This document shows positions 1-7,772 of a DNA stretch of 23,099 nt, one piece after another. A model generated the notes under the pieces. The model worked only from the letters and a program-made list of their open reading frames with translations, searched no databases and was not told the origin of the DNA. The position numbers and the translations under genes were made by a program. The stretch comes from Gp7-AA10 sp035636095 (GTDB taxonomy: Bacteria; Acidobacteriota; Thermoanaerobaculia; Gp7-AA8): positions 1 to 23,099 of the forward strand of contig DASPZU010000111.1 in NCBI GenBank assembly GCA_035636095.1, read 5' to 3'. The first letter of the stretch is position 1. Every line of letters begins with the position of its first letter.

Positions 1-1386
1 GTGCGGCCATTCCGTCGCGCCGTTTCCGATCGCAACTCGGATGCCGTATCGATTGCGAAGCTTTGTGTGCGACACGAAAAGCCGTCCCGAAGCATTCATG
101 CGCTCGAGGAGTTCGGCCGTCACCCTCTCGGATGCGGCCTCATCGATTTGGCCGTTCGCTCGAACAACTCTCCGAAAGACGACCACGCTGAACGACTGCG
201 GCGCGAGCAGCTCGATATCGCTGCGTTTGGTCAGCTCCAAGGCCAGCCGTTCCGCAAACGCCACATGGTCGCGTATGACCGAGCGGATGCGGTCGATCCC
301 ATAGTGCTCCATCACCATCCATAGCTTGAGCGCGCGAAATCGCCGGCCTAACTGCAGACCATAGTCCATGTAGTTCACTTCGGCGCTGTCGGTCGTCTTC
401 AGGTACTCCGGAATCAGCGAAAACGTGTGTCGCAACATGTCGGGCTTGCGGGTGTAGAGGACGCTGCAATCGATGGGCGTGAAGAACCACTTGTGCGGAT
501 TCACGACGATGGAGTCGGCGGATTCGATGCCGTTCCACAGCCATCGGAATGACGGCTCGACGGTCGCGGAGCCGGCGTAGGCCGCGTCGACGTGCAGCCA
601 CATTTTCTCGCGCGCAGCAATCGTGGCAATCTCGGGAAGTGGATCGACCGACGCGATCGAGGTCGTGCCGAGGGTTGCCGTGACGGCACACGGCAGCGCG
701 CCGGTGGCGCGATCGCGTTCGATGGCAGCGTCGAGCGCGTCGGGACGCATCCGAAATTTTTCGTCGCTCTCGATCAGCTCGATCCCGCTGCCGCCAAATC
801 CGAGGGCCAGCGCCCCTTTTTCGATCGAGGAATGGGCGTGCTCGGAGCAGTAGACCTTCAGCGGCGGAAGATCACGCCCCGTCATTCCTTTGCCACGAAT
901 GTCGAGGCCGAGCGCCTCCCGCGCGGCCGCCAGAGCGAGAAACGAATTGATCGAGGCCGTGTCATTGATGATGCCGAACAATCCGGCCGGCAATCCCAGC
1001 GACTTCCGCAGCCACTCCAGCGTCACCGTTTCGAGCTCGGTCACCGACGGCGATGTCTTCCAGATCATGCCGTTCAGGTTCAGCGCGGCCATGAGCAGCT
1101 CGGCCAGGATGCCGGCCTGCGATCCGGTGATCGCGAAGTACGCGAAAAACGCCGGATGATTCCAGTGCGTGACGCCGGGAAGGATCTTCGATTCGAACTC
1201 CGCCAGCAGCGCATCGTAAGTGCGGCCACCCTTGGGCATGGCCGGGAATTGCGACGCGATCTGTCCCGGCTTGACGTTCGATAGCACGCGCTGGTTGTCC
1301 ACGCCGTCGAGATAATCGGCGATCCAGTCGATCAGCCGGTGGCCGGCCTCGCGAAACTCACGACTCGACGGGTCGAGCTTCGGCAC
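1..1386 (-). CDS. PLP-dependent aromatic-L-amino-acid-type decarboxylase (group II), C-terminus cut by window edge
   Basis: 462 codons are open from a GTG at 1386 to the window edge. The family is usually about 470-490 residues, so only a short C-terminal piece is missing. The N-terminus (LDPSSREFREAGHRLIDWIADYL) and the early HPAFFAYF segment are typical of aromatic-amino-acid/tyrosine decarboxylases. The PLP pocket is visible: INDTASINS near residue 155, HVDAAYAG with H265 and D267, and NPHKWFFTPIDCSVLY with the Schiff-base lysine K299. The enzyme should release CO2 from an L-amino acid to give an amine; the substrate cannot be read from sequence. The GTG is the only start after the in-frame TGA, and it overlaps the preceding membrane-protein gene by 29 bp, so coupling is likely. 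Why it sits at the end of a polysaccharide block is unclear. The family call is secure, the substrate is not. Confidence 0.92.
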   Translation of the reverse strand, partial: MPKLDPSSREFREAGHRLIDWIADYLDGVDNQRVLSNVKPGQIASQFPAMPKGGRTYDALLAEFESKILPGVTHWNHPAFFAYFAITGSQAGILAELLMAALNLNGMIWKTSPSVTELETVTLEWLRKSLGLPAGLFGIINDTASINSFLALAAAREALGLDIRGKGMTGRDLPPLKVYCSEHAHSSIEKGALALGFGGSGIELIESDEKFRMRPDALDAAIERDRATGALPCAVTATLGTTSIASVDPLPEIATIAAREKMWLHVDAAYAGSATVEPSFRWLWNGIESADSIVVNPHKWFFTPIDCSVLYTRKPDMLRHTFSLIPEYLKTTDSAEVNYMDYGLQLGRRFRALKLWMVMEHYGIDRIRSVIRDHVAFAERLALELTKRSDIELLAPQSFSVVVFRRVVRANGQIDEAASERVTAELLERMNASGRLFVSHTKLRNRYGIRVAIGNGATEWPH

Positions 1387-2659
1387 GCGGCGAGTCTTTC
1401 ATTGCCGCGGCGGTCTTCGCAAGAGTCAGGAAGACGACGTACGTGATCGGAATCGCGATCTGGTCGGTGAGCCGCGGCCACGAGGTGGCCACATGCCAGC
1501 GCGCATCGTGCGGGGTCGCGAAGTACGAACCGATGTAGAAAACGAGCTGGATGACGGTCGCCAGCAGCACGAAAGCCTCGCGCCGGCGAGCGACCGACGG
1601 CACGATCAGCAAGCCCATGAGAATGCTTCCCCAGAACCAGGGCTCGTAGAGATGTCCGGCAAGGTAGATGAGAATTTCGCCTGCGAATCGGAGACGGTAG
1701 AGGACGCGGCCGATCGCGGAGCCGCTCGCGATGTCGGTGGGCAGGTAATGCGTCGCGCGAAGAACCAGCCACGGCACGGCCATCGCGAAGGCCGGCCAGA
1801 GACGCACCAACGCGCGTGGCCGCACCATGAGGAGCGCGATCGTCGCCGAGACAAGCAGCGCCAGTCCCTCGTTTTTCGTGCTGGCGGCCAGCCCGAGGAG
1901 AATCGCGCCGTGTCGCCAGGCGGCCGGATCGTCCATCTGCAGTGCCCGGCGAGTGAAAAGCAGTCCCGCCACTCCGAACGCAATCACAGGTCCTTCGGCT
2001 AATCCGGGATAGCGACTTGCCGCCAGGCCCGTGACCGTCAACGTGACGAGCGCCGCCGGCACGACCGAGCTTTCCTCCGCCGCCAGTCCGCGAATGATCA
2101 ACAAAAGAGCCGCGGCCCAGGCGACGGAGAGAAGTCCGAGCCAGCGATCGCTCCACCCGCCGTTGAGCAGCGCTGCGAAATCGAAGTTCAATGGAACCAG
2201 CAAGGGGTAATCGGGATGGACGAAGGCATTCCAGGGATTCTCGAGAAATTTCCAGTCGATGCCGCCATGGCCGAGAAACACCTTGGCCTTGAGTCCCCAG
2301 ATCGCCCAGAAATCCCATTCCCACAACGGCGCCGCCGTAGCAAAGAGAGTGAACCCGACCATCGCGAGAGCGGTCGGGATATCGAGCCAGTGGAATTGGG
2401 GTGGCCGGTTGCCGGTGGCCGGTGGCCGGAGCGTGCGCGCCAGCACGATCAAAATCATGAGCAGCGGCACACAGACCGTCACCAGGCCCCAGCGAATGTG
2501 CAGAATCGTCAAAACGAACATCACCGCAAACACGGCGCCGCTGCCGTAGAGAAACCCGAGGCCGAGGAGCGTGGGGCCGCCTGAGCGTGGATCGATCGCG
2601 AGCGCGACGGCCAGGCCTAACACGATCATCGAGAGAATCGCGACGATGACGGCGGTCAT
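1358..2659 (-). CDS. polytopic membrane protein, GT-C glycosyltransferase-like
   Basis: 433 residues with roughly ten hydrophobic segments. After the third segment comes an extracytoplasmic-looking loop with WEWDFWAIWGLKAK and then HPDYPLLVP. An acidic residue in the first large outer loop is the usual catalytic feature of GT-C enzymes that use polyprenyl-phosphate sugars, so I infer a membrane glycosyltransferase or a relative; donor and acceptor are unknown. The ATG at 2659 lies 4 nt from a hairpin repeat (2664-2751), and no Shine-Dalgarno is present. Residues 78-87 (RPPATGNRPP), between two membrane segments, are encoded by four tandem heptamers at 2401-2428 and look like a loop insertion. 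The 3' end overlaps the decarboxylase gene. It could also be a non-catalytic transporter-like protein of the polysaccharide locus. Confidence 0.72.
   Translation of the reverse strand: MTAVIVAILSMIVLGLAVALAIDPRSGGPTLLGLGFLYGSGAVFAVMFVLTILHIRWGLVTVCVPLLMILIVLARTLRPPATGNRPPQFHWLDIPTALAMVGFTLFATAAPLWEWDFWAIWGLKAKVFLGHGGIDWKFLENPWNAFVHPDYPLLVPLNFDFAALLNGGWSDRWLGLLSVAWAAALLLIIRGLAAEESSVVPAALVTLTVTGLAASRYPGLAEGPVIAFGVAGLLFTRRALQMDDPAAWRHGAILLGLAASTKNEGLALLVSATIALLMVRPRALVRLWPAFAMAVPWLVLRATHYLPTDIASGSAIGRVLYRLRFAGEILIYLAGHLYEPWFWGSILMGLLIVPSVARRREAFVLLATVIQLVFYIGSYFATPHDARWHVATSWPRLTDQIAIPITYVVFLTLAKTAAAMKDSPRAEARPVES
2401..2428. repeat. in-frame tandem heptamer repeat (4 x GTGGCCG type)
   Basis: The plus strand reads GTGGCCG, GTTGCCG, GTGGCCG, GTGGCCG. 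The second copy equals the unit that builds the hairpin at 16866-16932. It lies in frame inside the GT-C-like gene and encodes a Pro/Arg/Gly-rich loop between membrane segments. Confidence 0.7.
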
Positions 2660-2663
2660 ACTT

Positions 2664-2751
2664 GAAGGCAGAAGGCAGAAGGCAAAAGGCAGAAGGAACC
2701 TGCCGCCGTTGTGATTTCGACCTCTGCCTTCTGCTTTCTGCCTTCTGCCTT
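2664..2751. repeat. hairpin repeat with heptamer-unit arms, ending 4 nt before a start codon
   Basis: The arm at 2664-2696 is built of GAAGGCA units (one copy reads AAAGGCA). The opposite arm at 2721-2751 is built of TGCCTTC/TGCTTTC units. They pair over about 30 bp with two mismatches and one gap, around a 24-nt loop. The element fills the space between the TGA at 2762 and the ATG at 2659, leaving 4 nt before the ATG where the Shine-Dalgarno would be. It is longer than a typical rho-independent terminator stem, and no T-tract follows on the transcribed strand. Confidence 0.85.
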
Positions 2752-2761
2752 GGTTCTCATC

Positions 2762-3205
2762 TCAGTGCCGCAGGAGCACGCCTCCCTCCCCCCTCCACAC
2801 CACCTCCCCCATCCGCGGATGCGGCGGCCGGCGCCAGACCATCACGTATCGCGAGCCGTAAAAATTTTCCATGTGCGCGTGATCGTCGGCATCGAGCAGC
2901 GGAAGCACGCGCCGTCCGGTGAGGAAGTAGCTGGCGCGGTAGTAGGCATAGGAGTAGCCGTCATCCCATTTCATCGTTGGAATGATGACCGTGATGGTGT
3001 CGCCCTCCTGCGTGCGCTCACGGACCTGCTGCAGGAAGCGCGGGAATCGCAGCCAGTCGCCCGGCATCTGTGTCTCGGGCCAGCGATAGAGGATCGCGCT
3101 CAGCGGCCGGCGGCTCGCGAACGGCAACTGCAACAGTTGCGGCTCGAGGCGGAGAGCGACGATGGCGAGGAGGCAGAGGAGTGCCGCCATGCGGCGCGGT
3201 TGCAC
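2762..3205 (-). CDS. small membrane-anchored protein of the polysaccharide locus, function unknown
   Basis: 147 residues from a GTG at 3205; an ATG at 3190 (MAALLCLLAIVALRL) is an alternative start. Neither has a clear Shine-Dalgarno. The N-terminus is a single hydrophobic segment after basic residues, so it is a signal anchor or an uncleaved signal peptide. The rest is soluble and probably extracytoplasmic, with GDTITVIIPTMKWDDGYSY, then YYRASYFLTGRRVLPL. I do not recognise a named family. It starts 18 bp after the sugar-transferase stop and ends just before the hairpin repeat, so it probably belongs to the same operon. It could be a remnant soluble domain of a larger membrane glycosyltransferase, but there is no decayed sequence around it. 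Confidence 0.65.
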   Translation of the reverse strand: MQPRRMAALLCLLAIVALRLEPQLLQLPFASRRPLSAILYRWPETQMPGDWLRFPRFLQQVRERTQEGDTITVIIPTMKWDDGYSYAYYRASYFLTGRRVLPLLDADDHAHMENFYGSRYVMVWRRPPHPRMGEVVWRGEGGVLLRH

Positions 3206-3223
3206 GAAATCGAGATTAGCAGA

Positions 3224-4666
3224 CTAGGAGGCGCCGCGGCCGAGCAGGACGGCCGGAATCGTTCGAAGAAGAATCTTCAGATCGAGCGAGGGCGACCAGT
3301 TGTCGATGTACTGCAGATCCATCCGCATCCATCGATCGAAATCGATGTTGTTCCGGCCGTTGACCTGCCACAGACAAGTGAGTCCCGGCTTCATCGACAG
3401 GCGGCGTCGCTGCCAGCGGTGATACGAGCGCACTTCCTCCGGAATGGGCGGACGCGGTCCGACCAGGCTCATGTCGCCTTTGAGCACGTTCCACAGCTGC
3501 GGCAATTCATCGAGCGAGAACCGGCGCAGGATTCTGCCCACCCACGTCACGCGCGGATCGGCTTTCACTTTGAACACCGGGCCTGTCATTTCGTTGAGAT
3601 GACTCACTTCGCCGAGACGCTCGTGCGCGTCGGCGATCATCGTGCGGAATTTGTAGAGCGTGAACGTGCGGCCGTTGAGACCGATGCGCTGCTGCTTGAA
3701 GACCACCGAGCCGGGCGAGGTGATCTTGATCGCGATGGCCGCCAGAACGATCACCGGCGCCGACAGCGCCAGCAGCCCCAACGAGACGCCGACGTCGAGC
3801 AGCCGCTTGGCCGCCAGCTGAGTCTCGTTCGACGGCGTGGTGGTGAAGGTCAGGAACGGAATTCCCTCCAGCTCTTCGACTTCGATCCGCGCCAGGCGGT
3901 TCTCGAAGAAGTTCATGGCAACCCGCACGCGGATTCCGAGCTCCTCGCATAGCAGGAAAATCTGCTTCATCTCGTCGAGTTTCTTGCGCGTGACCGCGAA
4001 CACGATCTCATCCACCACCTCCGGGAACTCGCCCTTTTCGAGCAGCGTGCGGATCTCGGGAACCGTCCCGCAGACGCGATAACGTCCCCACCCGTTGGGC
4101 AGCCGGTGTCCGTCGGAGACGAATCCGAGGATCTTGTAGCCCCAGTATTTGTGCTCTTCGACCAGACGCGCGACATCGATGGCCCGACGTCCCGTCCCCA
4201 CGATCAGCACGGTGCGGTAGTTGAGTCCCTTGGCGCGAACGTACCGGGCCATCACGCGCAGCGCGATTTTTTCCAGGACCAGCAGCAGCGCGGACAGACC
4301 CGCGAAGATCACGAACCACGCCCGCGATAGCTGTCGGAGCGGCAACAAAAAGGCCAGAGTGGCGAGGAGAACGTTGCCGACCGCCACCACGCGAAAGACC
4401 GTGAAGACTTCCCGTCGAAGCGGAACGGTGCGATGGCTGTGGTAGCTGTGATAGCTGAACAGAAGTACCGACCAGATGATCAGCACCACCGGATAGATCT
4501 TGAGGTATTCCTGCAGCGGAAAGAGGCCGGTCGGGAATCGCTCCGGAGCAAAGATCGGCAGCAGCAGGTCTCGAATGAAGAATGCCGCAAAGAAGGCAAT
4601 CGAGGTCAGACAGAGGTCGACCCCGTAGACGATCCGTGCGATCAGCCGCCACTTCTGCTTAAGCAT
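3224..4666 (-). CDS. exopolysaccharide polyprenyl glycosylphosphotransferase (WbaP/WcaJ type)
   Basis: 480 residues. This is the initiating enzyme of polysaccharide repeat-unit synthesis: it moves a sugar-1-phosphate from a nucleotide sugar to undecaprenyl phosphate at the inner membrane. The N-terminus has four to five membrane segments (about 10-135), followed by a CoA-binding-like domain with VGTGRRA at 156-162. The catalytic C-terminal domain begins at KRLLD (287), then a hydrophobic stretch, FKQQRIG (323-329), KFRTM (339-343), DELPQLWNVLKGDMSLVGPR (386-405) and KPGLT near 428. These are the standard motifs of the bacterial sugar transferase family (Pfam Bac_transf), and length and architecture match full-size members. 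The start is the ATG at 4666, 69 bp after the upstream glycosyltransferase stop. That is the only sizeable gap in this block, so a separate promoter is possible. Sugar specificity is unknown. Confidence 0.96.
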   Translation of the reverse strand: MLKQKWRLIARIVYGVDLCLTSIAFFAAFFIRDLLLPIFAPERFPTGLFPLQEYLKIYPVVLIIWSVLLFSYHSYHSHRTVPLRREVFTVFRVVAVGNVLLATLAFLLPLRQLSRAWFVIFAGLSALLLVLEKIALRVMARYVRAKGLNYRTVLIVGTGRRAIDVARLVEEHKYWGYKILGFVSDGHRLPNGWGRYRVCGTVPEIRTLLEKGEFPEVVDEIVFAVTRKKLDEMKQIFLLCEELGIRVRVAMNFFENRLARIEVEELEGIPFLTFTTTPSNETQLAAKRLLDVGVSLGLLALSAPVIVLAAIAIKITSPGSVVFKQQRIGLNGRTFTLYKFRTMIADAHERLGEVSHLNEMTGPVFKVKADPRVTWVGRILRRFSLDELPQLWNVLKGDMSLVGPRPPIPEEVRSYHRWQRRRLSMKPGLTCLWQVNGRNNIDFDRWMRMDLQYIDNWSPSLDLKILLRTIPAVLLGRGAS

Positions 4667-4735
4667 TCAATCTTTCGAATCGAATGTACTTCAAAACGCT
4701 GCCTTTGCGATATACGGAGCCCACTAGCCGACCGT

Positions 4736-5845
4736 CTAGCGGGAGAGCTCGCCAAGCAGGTTCTCGTATGATTTGGTGACCTCGTCCCATCGATAACGAC
4801 TGCCGGCGCGATCTCTGGCCCGCCTCCGCAAACCCTCCACTTCGGTCGTTCCGCCGAGGCATTCGCGAAGCATGCCTGATAGATTCTCGACCGGGCGAAG
4901 CTGGAAATAACGCACAGCGTCGCCGCCGACTTCCCGATTCTCCGGCGTGTCGTGCGCCAGGACGAGTCCGCCCGATGCCATCGCTTCAATCATCGCCGGA
5001 TGCGTCCCTCCCACCTCAGTGGCCTGAATGTAGATTAGCGCATTGCGCTGCAAAGTCTGATAGTCGGCACCGTAGATCGCGCCCGGAAAACGGACGCGAT
5101 CGCTGGCATGCCTCTGTAAATTTCGCACGAGCTCCTTCGCATACATTCCTTCGCCCACCATGACCAGTGGAGCGCCGCCCACGACTTTTTCGTACGCCTC
5201 CACCACCTCCAGCGGATTGTTCTCCGGCTCGAAGCGGCTGACGTAAAGGATGTAGTTGCGGGGGCTCACGCCCAGCCGCTGGAGAACGTCGGTATCGCGC
5301 TCGTCGGGAAAATCGGACCCATACGGGATCACGGTCGCGTCCGCGCTGTAGCGCTCGCGATAGTAGTCGGCGATGACCTGTGCATCGGCGACGATCCGAT
5401 CGGCAAACAGGACCGACAGCGACTCGCCCACGCCGTAGACCATGCGCCCGAGGAGGTTCCATTTGCGGCGACGTCGCTCGATTCCGTCGACGTTGATCGC
5501 GACGGGGATCCGCGCTGCGCGCAGAATCGGCAGAACGAATGCGTTGGCCGCGTTGCAGACGAGGACAACATCAAAATGCCGGCGCAGCGCATCGATTGCC
5601 GAAAGCAGAGCGTGGCTGACCGTTTCGAAGTATTTGTGGCGAATGGCGAGGAGCACGATGCGGTCGATGCCGTTCCACTGCCCCTCACCCGGTCCCGCTC
5701 GGCGGGACCGGGTGAGGGGCGCTCTGCAATAGACCGAGACCGAGTGGCCCCGTTCAACCAGCCGCACCCCCAGCTCGGCGGCGAAGGTCTCGAATCCGCC
5801 GTAGCGCGGGGGCACGCCGCGCGTGCCGAGGATGCCGATTTTCAA
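4736..5845 (-). CDS. glycosyltransferase family 4, DUF1972 type (rhamnosyltransferase-like)
   Basis: 369 residues from a TTG at 5845, which gives MKIGILGTRGVPPRYGGFET, the normal N-terminus of the DUF1972 family. It has GGAG 8 nt upstream and shares TTGA with the preceding stop. A GTG at 5854 would add three residues but has no Shine-Dalgarno. The C-terminal half carries the GT-B nucleotide-sugar region: YVSRFEPENNPLEVVEAY, then EVGGTHPAMIEAMASG with the conserved acidic residue before the helix. The enzyme adds a sugar to a growing lipid-linked oligosaccharide on the cytoplasmic face. Residues 43-55 (PLTRSRRAGPGEG) are encoded by a perfect palindrome at 5681-5719, in a loop just after VYCR; this looks like an in-frame insertion. 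It is the last gene of the eight-gene overlapping run. Confidence 0.93.
   Translation of the reverse strand: MKIGILGTRGVPPRYGGFETFAAELGVRLVERGHSVSVYCRAPLTRSRRAGPGEGQWNGIDRIVLLAIRHKYFETVSHALLSAIDALRRHFDVVLVCNAANAFVLPILRAARIPVAINVDGIERRRRKWNLLGRMVYGVGESLSVLFADRIVADAQVIADYYRERYSADATVIPYGSDFPDERDTDVLQRLGVSPRNYILYVSRFEPENNPLEVVEAYEKVVGGAPLVMVGEGMYAKELVRNLQRHASDRVRFPGAIYGADYQTLQRNALIYIQATEVGGTHPAMIEAMASGGLVLAHDTPENREVGGDAVRYFQLRPVENLSGMLRECLGGTTEVEGLRRRARDRAGSRYRWDEVTKSYENLLGELSR
5681..5719. repeat. perfect palindrome (18-bp arms, 3-nt loop) inside a glycosyltransferase gene
   Basis: The arms are 5681-5698 (CCCCTCACCCGGTCCCGC) and 5702-5719, its exact reverse complement; the loop is TCG. The total of 39 bp is a multiple of three, so the reading frame is kept. 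REP-like palindromes with CCCTCACCC arms are normally intergenic in other bacteria, from general knowledge. Here one sits in a coding loop. Confidence 0.93.
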
Positions 5846-6801
5846 CGAAACCACTCCGCGAGCTGGCGGTCAGGGACGCGACGCCGCTTTTGCACTTCTC
5901 TTCGTTTTTCGAGAATACGGCGACGATTGCCCCAAAGCCATTGAAGGGCGGGGAGCGAGCTGCGTTCGATCGTCAGCGCCGCGGCCACAACCATCAAATC
6001 GCGCGTGAGCTCGAAGGGTGCGTTCCGGATGGCAAGATAGACGCCTTCGTTCTTGAGCCGCAGAAGAAATCGATTCTTCACCGAGTGCATGTTGATTTCG
6101 GGCGGCAGCGAATGTCGCCGCTCCGGCGTGACGCTTCGGACGTGATAGGCGATCGCGTCCGGCACGACCATGGCGCGCCATCCGAAGAGCCGCGCACGCC
6201 AGGCGAGGTCGGCGTCCTCGCGGTACGCGAAGAAGTCTTCATCAAAACATTCATTATTAATAGTTATATCAATCATACACGATTTGCGGTAGACGCCGGC
6301 TGCGCCTGAAACTCCAAAGACCTGGTTGTCGGGTTGTCGGTTTGTCGGGTTGTCGATGTCGAGGTGCCGCCCACTGCGCGTCATCCGGATGCCCATCGAA
6401 TCGATGACATCGGTCGGTTCGATGTCGACGCCGCGCGCGCGCATCAGTTTTCCGGTCGCGGCACCGAATTTCTCGCCGGCCTCACCGAACGCCTCGACGA
6501 TGCGCGCAAGATACTCAGGGGTCAGGAAGGCGTCGGGATTGCACAGTGCGACGAAATCGCCGCTCGCGATCCGGATGGCCTGATTTGCCGCGACCGCGAA
6601 TCCGAGATTTGTGGCGTTGATGATCTGGCGACACCGCGGAAATACCTCGCCCACGCGTTTGGCCGAATCATCAGCGGAGGCGTTGTCGACACTGATCAAC
6701 TCGATGTCGGGGTGGGTCTGGCGCGCGATGCCATCGAGACAGCGGCGCAGATAGGGAGCGCTGTTCCAGGTGATCAGGACGACGGTGACGCGTCGTCCCA
6801 T
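5842..6801 (-). CDS. GT2 family glycosyltransferase (1)
   Basis: 319 residues, GT-A fold, likely cytoplasmic-face transfer onto a lipid-linked glycan. The N-terminal strand VTVVLITWNS, SVDNASADDS near 40 and NLGFAVAANQ near 68 are nucleotide-sugar binding features. NPD at 88-90 is the DxD-like metal motif. GVSGAAGVYRK and FDEDFFAYREDADLAWRA at 187-204 form the acceptor/base region, so all expected motifs are present. Two oddities lie close together: residues 150-160 (DNPTNRQPDNQ) come from four tandem octamers at 6323-6355, and residues 175-188 use almost only A/T-ending codons. The ATG at 6801 overlaps the upstream GT2 gene by 28 bp, and the stop overlaps the next gene's start. The specific linkage is unknown. 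Confidence 0.93.
   Translation of the reverse strand: MGRRVTVVLITWNSAPYLRRCLDGIARQTHPDIELISVDNASADDSAKRVGEVFPRCRQIINATNLGFAVAANQAIRIASGDFVALCNPDAFLTPEYLARIVEAFGEAGEKFGAATGKLMRARGVDIEPTDVIDSMGIRMTRSGRHLDIDNPTNRQPDNQVFGVSGAAGVYRKSCMIDITINNECFDEDFFAYREDADLAWRARLFGWRAMVVPDAIAYHVRSVTPERRHSLPPEINMHSVKNRFLLRLKNEGVYLAIRNAPFELTRDLMVVAAALTIERSSLPALQWLWGNRRRILEKRREVQKRRRVPDRQLAEWFR
6238..6279 (-). other. A/T-ending codon island in the GT2 gene
   Basis: Fourteen consecutive codons, thirteen ending in A or T (the other is ATG), including ATA and repeated AAT and TGT. They encode residues C175-E188. The flanks return to G/C-ending codons at once. The reading frame and the following catalytic motif are intact. 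Confidence 0.8.
6323..6355. repeat. in-frame tandem octamer repeat (GGTTGTCG type)
   Basis: Four near-identical copies of GGGTTGTC (one GGTTTGTC, first copy shortened) on the plus strand. On the coding (minus) strand they read as DNPTNRQPDNQ. The core GTTGTCG is the same heptamer that builds the intergenic hairpin at 15250-15303. No inverted second arm is present here. Confidence 0.85.
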
Positions 6802-7772
6802 CGTTCCAACGCTCTTTTCAAGACTCCCATGTACGCTTCAAACGCTGCCGCGCGTCCCACTTCGCGATGCGCGATGCCGAGGAGGGCGGCGGGAAGGCGG
6901 AGGATCATGCCGAGCATGATGAACCATCGCAGCATCTCCGCTTTGAGCGGGGTGAACCACTTGCGGGCGTAACGCCACATATTGCGATACCAGAGCTCAA
7001 TGAACCGGGCGAACGGAACATTCTCGAGACTTGCGCCTCCAAAATGTTTTGCCTGGGCCGCCGGCACGATCCAGATTTCCTTGCCCGCTGCCGCCAGACG
7101 CCGGCAGTAATCGACATCCTCGAACCAGGCCGGCGAAAATTGTTCGTCGAGCGGACCGATCTCGTCGAACACTTCGCGACGCAGCAGAAGCGCCGCCGCG
7201 GCCGGTTGATCGACGGGACGCGGCTGCGTCAGATCGAGGTCGCGGCAGCGGTAGGACGCCGTGATCGGATTCGACGGCCACATTTTGTTGAGCGCCAGCA
7301 AATCGGCCACGAAGGTCGGCAGCGTTGGAAACCGGCGGATCTGAAAATCGCGCTGCGAGTCGCCCCGCTCGTCCGCCAGCAGCGGCGCCACCGCCGCAAC
7401 CGCAGGATGCGACCGCAGAAAATCGACCAGCGACGTCACCGACCGCGGCCCGAGCTCGCAATCGGGATTGAGGAGAAAAACGAACGGCCCGCGTGCCGCC
7501 CCGATGGCGCGATTGATCGCGCCTGCAAAACCGTCATTGCGCTGCGATGCGATGAGCCGCACGTCGTCATGGACGAGTTGCAAGGTACGGTCTTGAGAAG
7601 AGTTGTCGTAGAGGATCGTTTCATACGCCACGCCGGCGCAAGCGGCCGGAATCGATCGCAGGCAGCGCTCGATCCAGCGCTGGCTGTTCCAGGTCACGAT
7701 CAGGATCGACAGCTCCGGTTCGGGAGCTGCCACCGGCGCCGCGCGCTCCGAACTGATCTCTACGATTGCCAT
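6774..7772 (-). CDS. GT2 family glycosyltransferase (2)
   Basis: 332 residues from the ATG at 7772 (MAIVEISSER). A longer start at 7814 would overlap the upstream gene by 55 bp; the chosen one overlaps by 13 bp and has GAGG about 10 nt before it. Motifs run in the usual order: LSILIVTWNSQRWIERCL, YDNSSQDRT near 55, NDGFAGAINRAI near 79, the metal-binding NPD at 102-104, and AWFEDVDYCRRLAAAG. The C-terminal part contains amphipathic and hydrophobic helices (WFIMLGMILRLPAALLGIA), suggesting membrane association. It is most like rhamnosyltransferase-type GT2 enzymes of O-antigen and EPS loci, though donor sugar and linkage cannot be assigned. It is coupled to both neighbours by overlaps. Confidence 0.92.
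   Translation of the reverse strand: MAIVEISSERAAPVAAPEPELSILIVTWNSQRWIERCLRSIPAACAGVAYETILYDNSSQDRTLQLVHDDVRLIASQRNDGFAGAINRAIGAARGPFVFLLNPDCELGPRSVTSLVDFLRSHPAVAAVAPLLADERGDSQRDFQIRRFPTLPTFVADLLALNKMWPSNPITASYRCRDLDLTQPRPVDQPAAAALLLRREVFDEIGPLDEQFSPAWFEDVDYCRRLAAAGKEIWIVPAAQAKHFGGASLENVPFARFIELWYRNMWRYARKWFTPLKAEMLRWFIMLGMILRLPAALLGIAHREVGRAAAFEAYMGVLKRALERWDDASPSS

Noticed and set aside
2711..3952. 413-codon plus-strand open frame
   Set aside because: It is His/Arg/Gln-rich without domains and antisense to the small membrane-anchored protein and the well-supported sugar-phosphate transferase.
4667..4735. Promoter for the sugar-phosphate transferase in the 69-bp gap
   Set aside because: TATATC on the minus strand lacks a matching -35 at proper spacing, so it is too weak to annotate.
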